A stretch of 64,000 nt of DNA, taken from Sipunculus nudus (Eukaryota; Annelida; Sipuncula; Golfingiida; Sipunculidae). This document shows positions 49,036-61,000 of the stretch, one piece after another; position 1 is the first letter of the stretch; each line of letters starts with the position of its first letter. The translations under genes were made by a program, and so were the position numbers. The notes beneath the pieces are model-generated. The model had not been told where the DNA came from and did no database searches. It saw only the letters and a list, made by a program, of their open reading frames with translations. Location of the stretch: positions 21,402,882-21,466,881 of the forward strand of contig CM049317.1 of assembly GCA_026874595.1 (NCBI GenBank), written 5' to 3'.

Positions 49036-52000
49036 GCGACTGGTCATCAATTGTCAGTCACAAGCACCGTCAGATGAGCGCAAACTGTCTGCGATTGGTC
49101 ACCAATTGTCAATCACATGCAGGGCAGATGATCGCAAACTGTCTGCGACTGGTCACCAATTGTCAGGCACATGCAGCAGGAGATGATTACAAAGTGTCTC
49201 CGATAGGCACCAATTGTCAGTCACATGCAAGGGCAGATGATCGCAAACTCTACGACTGGTCGCTGATTATAAGTCACATGCAGGGGACAATGATCGCAAA
49301 CCCTCTGCGGCTGGTCACCTATTGTCAGTTACGTGCAGGGGCAGATGATCGCTAACTCTATGACTGGTCACCGATTATCAGTCACAGGCTGGGGCAGATG
49401 ATCGCAAACTTTCTGGGACTGGTCATCGATTGTCAGTCAAATGCAGGGGGAGATGATCGCAAACTGTCTGCGACTGGTCGCCAATTGTCAGTCAAATGCA
49501 AGGGCAGGTGATCGCAAACTTTCTGTGACTGGTCAGCAATTGTCAGTCACATGCTGGGGCAGATGATCGCAAACTTTCTGGGACTAGTCATCGATTGTAA
49601 GTCAAATGCAGTGGAAGATGATCGCAAACTGTCTGTGACTGGTCACCGATTGTCAGTCACATGCAGGGGCAGATGATCGCAAACTGTCTGCGACTGGTCA
49701 CCATTTGTCAGTCATACGCAGGGGCAGATGATTGCAAACTGTCTGCGACTGGTCATCAACTGTCAGTCACAAGCACCGTCAGTTGAGCGCAAACTGTCTG
49801 CGATTGGTCACGAGTTGTCAGTGACATGCAAGGGCAGATGATCGCAAACTGTCTGCGACTAGTCACCGATTGTCAGTCATACGCAGGGACAAATGATTGC
49901 AAACTGTCTGCGACTGGTCACCAATTGTCAGTCACATGCTGGGTCAGATGATCGCAAACTGTCTCCGACTGGTCACCGATTGTCAGTTAATGCAGGGGCT
50001 GATGATCGGAAACTGTCTTCGACTGGTCACCAATTGTCAGTCATACGCAGGGGCAGATGATTGCAAACTGTCTGCGACTGGTCACCGATTGTCAGTCATA
50101 AGCGCGGGCAGATGATCGCAAACTTTCACGGACTGGTCATGGATTGTCAGACAAATGCAGGGGGAGATGATCGCAAACTGTCTGCGACTGGTCACCGATT
50201 GTCAGTCAAATGCAAGGGCAGATGATAGCAAACTTTCTGTGACTGGTCACCGATTGTCGGTCACATGCAGGGGCAGATGATGGCAAACTGTCTGCGACTG
50301 GTCACCGATTGTCATTCACATGCAAGGGCAGATGATCGCAAACTGTCTGCGACTGGTCGCCGATTATAAGTCACATGAAGGGGCAGATGATCGCAAACTG
50401 TCTGCGACTGGTCATCAATTGTCAGTCACAAGCACCGTCAGATGAGCGCAAACTGTCTGCGATTGGTCACCAATTGTCAATCACATGCAGGGCAGATTAT
50501 CGCAAACTGTCTGCGACTGGTTACCAATTGTCAGGCACATGCAGCAGGAGATGATTACAAAGTGTCTCTGATTGGCACCAATTGTCAGTCACATGCAGGG
50601 GCAGATGATCACAACCTCTATGACTGGTCGCCGATTATAAGTCACATGCAGGGGCCAATGATCGCAACCGTCTGCGGCTGGTCACCAATTGTCAATCACA
50701 TGCAGGGCAGATGATCGCAAACTGTCTGCGACTGGTCACCGATTATCAGTCACAGGCTGGGGCAGATGATCGCAATTTTTCTGGGACCAGTCATCGATTG
50801 TCAGTCAAATACAAGGGAAGATGATCGCAAACTGTCTGCGACTGGTCATCAACTGTCAGTCACAAGCACCGTCAGTTGAGCGCAAACTGTCTGCGATTGG
50901 TCACGAGTTGTCAGTGACATGCAAGGGCAGATGATCGCAAACTGTCTGCGACTAGTCACCGATTGTCAGTCATACGCAGGGACAAATGATTGCAAACTGT
51001 CTGCGACTGGTCACCAATTGTCAGTCACATGCTGGGTCAGATGATCGCAAACTGTCTCCGACTGGTCACCGATTGTCAGTTAATACAGGGGCTGATGATC
51101 GGAAACTGTCTTCGACTGGTCACCAATTGTCAGTCATACGCAGGGGCAGATGATTGCAAACTGTCTGCGACTGGTCACCGATTGTCAGTCATAAGCGCGG
51201 GCAGATGATCGCAAACTTTCACGGACTGGTCATGGATTGTCAGACAAATGCAGGGGGAGATGATCGCAAACTGTCTGCGACTGGTCACCGATTGTCAGTC
51301 AAATGCAAGGGCAGATGATAGCAAACTTTCTGTGACTGGTCACCGATTGTCGGTCACATGCAGGGGCAGATGATGGCAAACTGTCTGTGACTGGTCGCCG
51401 ATTGTAAGTAACATACAGGGGCAGATGATCGCAAAATGTCTGGACTTGTCATCAATTGTCAGTCACATGCAGGGCAGATGATCGCAAACTTTCAGGGACT
51501 GGTTATCGATTGTCATCCATAAGCAGTGGCAGATGATCGACAATTCTCTGCGACGGGTCGCCGATTGTAAGCCACATGCAGGGGCAGATGATTGTAAACC
51601 GTCTGCGATTGGTCATCAATTGTCAGTCACAAGCACCGTCAGATGAGCACAAACTGTCTGCGACTGGTCATCAATTGTCAGTCACAAGCACCGTCAGATG
51701 AGCGCAAACTGTCTGCGATTGGTCACCAATTGTCAGTCACATGCAGGGCAGATGATCGCAAACCGTCTGCGGCAGGTCACCTATTGTCAGTTTCGTGCAG
51801 GGGCAGATGATCCCTAACCGTCTGTGACTGGTCACCGATTGTCAGTCAAATGCAAGGGCAGATGATCGCAAAGTTTCACGGACTGGTCATCGATTGTCAG
51901 TCAAATGCAGGGGGAGATGATCGCAAACTGTCTGCGACTGGTCACCGATTGTCAGTCAAATGCAAGGGCAGATGATCGCAAACTTTCTGTGACTGGTCAG

Positions 52001-55000
52001 CAATTGTCAGTCACATGCTGGGGCAGATGATCGCAAACTTTCTGGGACTAGTCATCGATTGTTAGTCAAATGCGGGTGAAGATGATCGCAAACTGTCTGT
52101 GACTGGTCATCAATTGTCAGTCACAAGCACCGTCAGATGAGCGCAAACTGTCTGCGATTAGTCACCAATTGTCAGTCACATGCAGGGCAGATGATCGCCA
52201 ACTGTCTGCGACTGGTTACCTATTGTCAGGCACATGCAGCAGGAGATGATTACAAAGTGTCTCCGATTGGCACCAATTGTCAGTCACATGCAAGGGCAGA
52301 TGATCGCAAACTGTGTGCGACTGGTCACCGATTGTCAGTCATACGCAGGGACAGATGATTGCAAACTGTCTCCGACTGGTCACCAATTGTCAGTCACATG
52401 CAGGGTCAGATGATCGCAAACTGTCTGTGACAGGTCGCCGATTGTAAGTCACATGCAGGGGCAGATGATCGCAAAATGTCTGGACCTGTCATCAATTGTC
52501 AGTCACATGCAGGGCAGATGATCGCAAACTTTCAGGGACTGGTTATCGATTGTCATTCATAAGCAGTGGCAGATGATCGACAATTCTCTGCGACTGGTCG
52601 CCGATTGTAAGCCACATGCAGGGGCAGATGATTGTAAACTGTCTGCGATTGGTCACCAATTGTCAGTCACATGCAGAGCAGATGATCGCAAACTGTCTGT
52701 GACTGGTCACCGATTGTCAGGCACATGCAGCGGGAGATGATTACAAAGTGTCTCCGATTGGCACCAATTGACAGTCATATGCAGGGTCAGATGATCACAA
52801 ACTCTATGACAGGTCGCCGATAATAAGTCATATGCAGGGGCCAATGATCGCAAACCGTCTGCGGCTGGTCACCTATTGTCAGTTACGTGCAGGGGCAGAT
52901 GATCGCTAACCGTCCGTGACTGGTCACCTATTGTCAGTAAAATGCAAGGGCAGATGATCGCAAACTTTCACAGACTGGACATCGATTGTCAGTCAAATGC
53001 AGGGGGAGATGATCGCAAACTGTCTGCGACTGGTCACCGATTGTCAGTCAAATGCAAGGGCAGATGACAGCAAACTTTCTGTGACTGGTCAGCAATTGTC
53101 AGTCACATGCTGGGGCAGATGATTGCAAACTTTCTAGGACTAGTCATCGATTGTAAGTCAAATGCAGGGGAAGATGATCGCAAACTGTCTGTGACTGGTC
53201 ACCGATTGTCAGTCACATGCAGGGGCAGATGATCGCAAACTGTCTGCGACTGGTCACCAATTGTTAGTCATACGCAGGGGCAGATGATTGAAAACTGTCT
53301 GCGACTGGTCATCAACTGTCAGTCACAAGCACCGTCAGATGAGCGCAAACTGTCTGCGATTGGTCACGAGTTGTCAGTGACATGCAAGGGCAGATGATCG
53401 CAAACTGTCTGCGACTGGTCACCGATTGTCAGTCATACGCAGGGACAGATGATTGCAAACTGTCTGCGACTGGTCACCAATTGTCAGTTACATGCTGGGT
53501 CAAATGATCGCAAACTGTCTGCGACTGGTCGCCGATAGTAAGTCACATGCAGGGGCAGATGATCGCAAAATGTCTGCGACTTGTCATCAATTGTCATTCA
53601 CATGCAGGGGCAGATGATCGCAAACTTTCAGGGACTGGTTATCGATTGTCATTCATAAGCAGTGGCAGATGATCGCAAACTCTCCGCGACTGATCATCAA
53701 TTGTCAGTCACAAGCACCGTCAGATGAGCTCAAACTGTCTGCGATTGGTCACCAATTGTCAGTCACATGCAGGGCAGATGATCGCAAACTGTCTGCGACT
53801 GGTTACCGATTGTCAGGCACATGCAGCAGGAGATGATTACAAAGTGTCTCCGATTGGCACCAATTGGCACTCACATGCAGGGGCAGATGAGCACAAACTC
53901 TACGACTGGTCGCCGATTATAAGTCACATGCAGGGGCCAATGATCGCAAACCGTCTGCGGCTGGTCACCGATTGTCAGTCACATGCAGGGGCAGATGTTC
54001 GCTAACAGTCTGTGACTGGTCACCGATTGTCTGTCAAATGCAGGGGCAGATGTTCGCTAACGGTCTGTGACTGGTCACCGATTGTCAGGCAAATGCAGGG
54101 GCAGATGATCGCAATCTGTCTTCGACTAGTCACCGATTGGCAGTCACATGCAGGGGAAGATGATCGCAAACTGTCTGCGACTGGTCGCCGATTATAAGTC
54201 ACATTGAGGGGCCAATGATCGCAAACCGTCTGCGGCTGGTCACCGATTGTCAGTTACATGCAGGGGCAGATGATCGCTAACCGTCTGTGACTGGTCACCG
54301 ATTGTCAGTCAAATGCAAAGGGCAGATGATCGCAAACTTTCACGGACTCGTCATCGATTGTCAGTCAAATGCAAGGGGAGATGATCGCAAACTGTCTGAG
54401 ACTGATCACCGATTGTCAGTCAAATGCAAGGGCAGATGATCGCAAACTTTCTGTAACTGGTCACCAATTGTCGGTCACATGCAGGGGCAGATGATGGCAA
54501 ACTGTCTGCGACTGGTCACCGATTGTCATTCACATGCAGGGGCAGATGATCGCAAACTGTCTTCGACTAGTCACCGATTGGCAGTCACATGCAGGGGCAG
54601 ATGATCGCAAACTGTCTGCGACTGGTCACCGATTGTCAGTCACATGCAGGGGCAGATGATCGCAAACTGTCTGCGACTGGTCACCAATTGTAAGGGATAC
54701 GCAGGGGCAGATGATTGCAAACTGTCTGCGACTGGTCATCAACTGTCATTCACAAGCACCGTCAGATAAGCGCAAACTGTCTGCGATTGGTCACGAGTGT
54801 CAGTGACATGCAAGGGCAGATGATCGCAAACTGTCTGCGACTGGTCACCAATTGTCAGCTACATGCTGGGACAGATGATCGCAAACTGTCTGTGACTGGT
54901 CACCGATTGTCGTTCACATGCAGGGGCAGATGATCGCAAACTGTCTGCGACTGGTCGCCGATTATAAGTCACATGAAGGGGCAGATGATCGCAAACTGTC

Positions 55001-58000
55001 TGCGACTGGTCATCAATTGTCAGTCACAAGCACCGTCAGATGAGCGCAAACTGTCTGCGATTGGTCACCAATTGTCAATCACATGCAGGGCAGATGATCG
55101 CAAACTGTCTGCGACTGGTCACCAATTGTCAGGCACATGCAGCAGGAGATGATTACAAAGTGTCTCCGATAGGCACCAATTGTCAGTCACATGCAAGGGC
55201 AGATGATCGCAAACTCTACGACTGGTCGCTGATTATAAGTCACATGCAGGGGACAATGATCGCAAACCCTCTGCGGCTGGTCACCTATTGTCAGTTACGT
55301 GCAGGGGCAGATGATCGCTAACTCTATGACTGGTCACCGATTATCAGTCACAGGCTGGGGCAGATGATCGCAAACTTTCTGGGACTGGTCATCGATTGTC
55401 AGTCAAATGCAGGGGGGCAGATGATCGCAAATTGTCTGCGACTGGTCATCAATTGTCAGTCACAAGCACCGTCAGATGAGCGCAAACTGTCTGCGATTGG
55501 TCACCAATTGTCAATCACATGCAGGGCAGATGATCGCAAACTGTCTGCGACTGGTCACCAATTGTCAGGCACATGCAGCAGGAGATGATTACAAAGTGTC
55601 TCCGATAGGCACCAATTGTCAGTCACATGCAAGGGCAGATGATCGCAAACTCTTCGACTGGTCGCTGCTTATAAGTCACATGCAGGGGACAATGATCGCA
55701 AACCCTCTGCGGCTGGTCACCTATTGTCAGTTACGTGCAGGGGCAGATGATCGCTAACTCTATGACTGGTCACCGATTATCAGTCACAGGCTGGGGCAGA
55801 TGATCGCAAACTTTCTGGGACTGGTCATCGATTGTCAGTCAAATGCAGGGGGAGATGATCGCAAACTGTCTGCGACTGGTCGCCAATTGTCAGTCAAATG
55901 CAAGGGCAGGTGATCGCAAACTTTCTGTGACTGGTCAGCAATTGTCAGTCACATGCTGGGGCAGATGATCGCAAACTTTCTGGGACTAGTCATCGATTGT
56001 AAGTCAAATGCAGTGGAAGATGATCGCAAACTGTCTGTGACTGGTCACCGATTGTCAGTCACATGCAGGGGCAGATGATCGCAAACTGTCTGCGACTGGT
56101 CACCATTTGTCAGTCATACGCAGGGGCAGATGATTGCAAACTGTCTGCGACTGGTCATCAACTGTCAGTCGCAAGCACCGTCAGTTGAGCGCAAACTGTC
56201 TGCGATTGGTCACGAGTTGTCAGTGACATGCAAGGGCAGATGATCGCAAACTGTCTGCGACTAGTCACCGATTGTCAGTCATACGCAGGGACAAATGATT
56301 GCAAACTGTCTGCGACTGGTCACCAATTGTCAGTCACATGCTGGGTCAGATGATCGCAAACTGTCTCCGACTGGTCACCGATTGTCAGTTAATGCAGGGG
56401 CTGATGATCGGAAACTGTCTTCGACTGGTCACCAATTGTCAGTCATACGCAGGGGCAGATGATTGCAAACTGTCTGCGACTGGTCACCGATTGTCAGTCA
56501 TAAGCGCGGGCAGATGATCGCAAACTTTCACGGACTGGTCATGGATTGTCAGACAAATGCAGGGGGAGATGATCGCAAACTGTCTGCGACTGGTCACCGA
56601 TTGTCAGTCAAATGCAAGGGCAGATGATAGCAAACTTTCTGTGACTGGTCACCGATTGTCGGTCACATGCAGGGGCAGATGATGGCAAACTGTCTGCGAC
56701 TGGTCACCGATTGTCATTCACATGCAAGGGCAGATGATCGCAAACTGTCTGCGACTGGTCGCCGATTATAAGTCACATGAAGGGGCAGATGATCGCAAAC
56801 TGTCTGCGACTGGTCATCAATTGTCAGTCACAAGCACCGTCAGATGAGCGCAAACTGTCTGCGATTGGTCACCAATTGTCAATCACATGCAGGGCAGATT
56901 ATCGCAAACTGTCTGCGACTGGTTACCAATTGTCAGGCACATGCAGCAGGAGATGATTACAAAGTGTCTCTGATTGGCACCAATTGTCAGTCACATGCAA
57001 ATGCAGATGATCACAACCTCTATGACTGGTCGCCGATTATAAGTCACATGCAGGGGCCAATGATCGCAACCGTCTGCGGCTGATCACCAATTGTCAATCA
57101 CATGCAGGGCAGATGATCGCAAACTGTCTGCGACTGGTCACCAATTGTCAGGCACATGCAGCAGGAGATGATTACAAAGTGTCTCCGATAGGCACCAATT
57201 GTCAGTCACATGCAAGGGCAGATGATCGCAAACTCTACGACTGGTCGCTGATTATAAGTCACATGCAGGGGACAATGATCGCAAACCCTCTGCGGCTGGT
57301 CACCTATTGTCAGTTACGTGCAGGGGCAGATGATCGCTAACTCTATGACTGGTCACCGATTATCAGTCACAGGCTGGGGCAGATGATCGCAAACTTTCTG
57401 GGACCAGTCATCGATTGTCAGTCAAATACAAGGGAAGATGATCGCAAACTGTCTGCGACTGGTCATCAACTGTCAGTCACAAGCACCGTCAGTTGAGCGC
57501 AAACTGTCTGCGATTGGTCACGAGTTGTCAGTGACATGCAAGGGCAGATGATCGCAAACTGTCTGCGACTAGTCACCGATTGTCAGTCATACGCAGGGAC
57601 AAATGATTGCAAACTGTCTGCGACTGGTCACCAATTGTCAGTCACATGCTGGGTCAGATGATCGCAAACTGTCTCCGACTGGTCACCGATTGTCAGTTAA
57701 TACAGGGGCTGATGATCGGAAACTGTCTTCGACTGGTCACCAATTGTCAGTCATACGCAGGGGCAGATGATTGCAAACTGTCTGCGACTGGTCACCGATT
57801 GTCAGTCATAAGCGCGGGCAGATGATCGCAAACTTTCACGGACTGGTCATGGATTGTCAGACAAATGCAGGGGGAGATGATCGCAAACTGTCTGCGACTG
57901 GTCACCGATTGTCAGTCAAATGCAAGGGCAGATGATAGCAAACTTTCTGTGACTGGTCACCGATTGTCGGTCACATGCAGGGGCAGATGATGGCAAACTG

Positions 58001-61000
58001 TCTGTGACTGGTCGCCGATTGTAAGTAACATACAGGGGCAGATGATCGCAAAATGTCTGGACTTGTCATCAATTGTCAGTCACATGCAGGGCAGATGATC
58101 GCAAACTTTCAGGGACTGGTTATCGATTGTCATCCATAAGCAGTGGCAGATGATCGACAATTCTCTGCGACGGGTCGCCGATTGTAAGCCACATGCAGGG
58201 GCAGATGATTGTAAATCGTCTGCGATTGGTCATCAATTGTCAGTCACAAGCACCGTCAGATGAGCACAAACTGTCTGCGACTGGTCATCAATTGTCAGTC
58301 ACAAGCACCGTCAGATGAGCGCAAACTGTCTGCGATTGGTCACCAATTGTCAGTCACATGCAGGGCAGATGATCGCAAACCGTCTGCGGCAGGTCACCTA
58401 TTGTCAGTTTCGTGCAGGGGCAGATGATCCCTAACCGTCTGTGACTGGTCACCGATTGTCAGTCAAATGCAAGGGCAGATGATCGCAAAGTTTCACGGAC
58501 TGGTCATCGATTGTCAGTCAAATGCAGGGGGAGATGATCGCAAACTGTCTGCGACTGGTCACCGATTGTCAGTCAAATGCAAGGGCAGATGATCGCAAAC
58601 TTTCTGTGACTGGTCAGCAATTGTCAGTCACATGCTGGGGCAGATGATCGCAAACTTTCTGGGACTAGTCATCGATTGTTAGTCAAATGCGGGGGAAGAT
58701 GATCGCAAACTGTCTGTGACTGGTCATCAATTGTCAGTCACAAGCACCGTCAGATGAGCGCAAACTGTCTGCGATTAGTCACCAATTGTCAGTCACATGC
58801 AAGGGCAGATGATCGCAAACTGTGTGCGACTGGTCACCGATTGTCAGTCATACGCAGGGACAGATGATTGCAAACTGTCTCCGACTGGTCACCAATTGTC
58901 AGTCACATGCAGGGTCAGATGATCGCAAACTGTCTGTGACAGGTCGCCGATTGTAAGTCACATGCAGGGGCAGATGATCGCAAAATGTCTGGACTTGTCA
59001 TCAATTGTCAGTCACATGCAGGGCAGATGATCGCAAACTTTCAGGGACTGGTTATCGATTGTCATTCATAAGCAGTGGCAGATGATCGACAATTCTCTGC
59101 GACTGGTCGCCGATTGTAAGCCACATGCAGGGGCAGATGATTGTAAACTGTCTGCGATTGGTCACCAATTGTCAGTCACATGCAGAGCAGATGATCGCAA
59201 ACTGTCTGTGACTGGTCACCGATTGTCAGGCACATGCAGCGGGAGATGATTACAAAGTGTCTCCGATTGGCACCAATTGACAGTCATATGCAGGGTCAGA
59301 TGATCGCAAACTGTCTGCGACTAGTCACCGATTGTCAGTCATACGCAGGGACAAATGATTGCAAACTGTCTGCGACTGGTCACCAATTGTCAGTCACATG
59401 CTGGGTCAGATGATCGCAAACTGTCTGCGACTGGTCGCCGATAGTAAGTCACATGCAGGGGCAGATGATCGCAAAATGTCTGCGACTTATCATCAATTGT
59501 CATTCACATCCAGGGGCAGATTATCGCAAACTTTCAGGGACTGGTTATAGATTGTCATTCATAAGCAGTGGCAGATGATCGCAAACTGTCTGCGACTGGT
59601 CATCAATTGTCAGTCACAAGCACCGTCAGATGAGCGCAAACTGTCTGCGATTAGTCACCAATTGTCAGTCACATGCAGGGCAGATGATCGCAAACTGTCT
59701 GCGACTGGTTACCGATTGTCAGGCACATGCAGCAGGAGATGATTACAAAGTGTCTCTGATTGGCACCAATTGTCAGTCACATGCAGGGGCAGATGATCAC
59801 AACCTCTATGACTGGTCGCCGATTATAAGTCACATGCAGGGGCCAATGATCGCAACCGTCTGCGGCTGGTCACCGATTGTCAGTCACATGCAGGGGCAGA
59901 TGTTCGCTAGCGGTCTGTGACTGGTCACCGATTGTCAGGCACATGCAGGGGCAGATGATCGCAAACTGTCTTCGACTAGTCACCGATTGGCAGTCACATG
60001 CAGGGGCAGATAATTGCAAACTGTCTGCGACTAGTCGCCGATTAAAAGTCACATGCAGGGGCCAATGATCGCAAACCGACTGCGGCTGGTCACCGATTGT
60101 CAGTTACATGGAGGGGCAGATGATCTCTAACCGTCTGTGACTGGTCACCGATTGTCAGTCAAATGCAAAGGGCAGATGATCGCAAACTTTCACGGACTGG
60201 TCATGGATTGTCAGACAAATGCAGGGGGAGATGATCGCAAACTGTCTGCGACTGGTCACCGATTGTCAGTCAAATGCAAGGGCAGATGATAGCAAACTTT
60301 CTGTGACTGGTCACCGATTGTCGGTCACATGCAGGGGCAGATGATCGCAAACTGTCTGCGACTGGTCGCCGATTATAAGTCACATGAAGGGGCAGATGAT
60401 CGCAAACTGTCTGCGACTGGTCATCAATTGTCAGTCACAAGCAGGGCAGATGATCGCAAACTGTCTGCGACTGGTCACCAATTGTCAGGCACATGCAGCA
60501 GGAGATGATTACAAAGTGTCTCCGATAGGCACCAATTGTCAGTCACATGCAAGGGCAGATGATCGCAAACTCTACGACTGGTCGCTGATTATAAGTCACA
60601 TGCAGGGGACAATGATCGCAAGCCCTCTGCGGCTGGTCACCTATTGTCAGTTACGTGCAGGGGCAGATGATCGCTAACTCTATGACTGGTCACCGATTAT
60701 CAGTCACAGGCTGGGGCAGATGATCGCAAACTTTCAGGGACCAGTCATCGATTGTCAGTCAAATACAAGGGAAGATGATCGCAAACTGTCTGCGACTGGT
60801 CATCAACTGTCAGTCACAAGCACCGTCAGTTGAGCGCAAACTGTCTGCGATTGGTCACGAGTTGTCAGTGACATGCAATGGAAGAGGATCGCAAACTGTC
60901 TGCGACTAGTCACCGATTGTCAGTCATACGCAGGGACAAATGATTGCAAACTGTCTGCGACTGGTCACCAATTGTCAGTCACATGCTGGGTCAGATGATC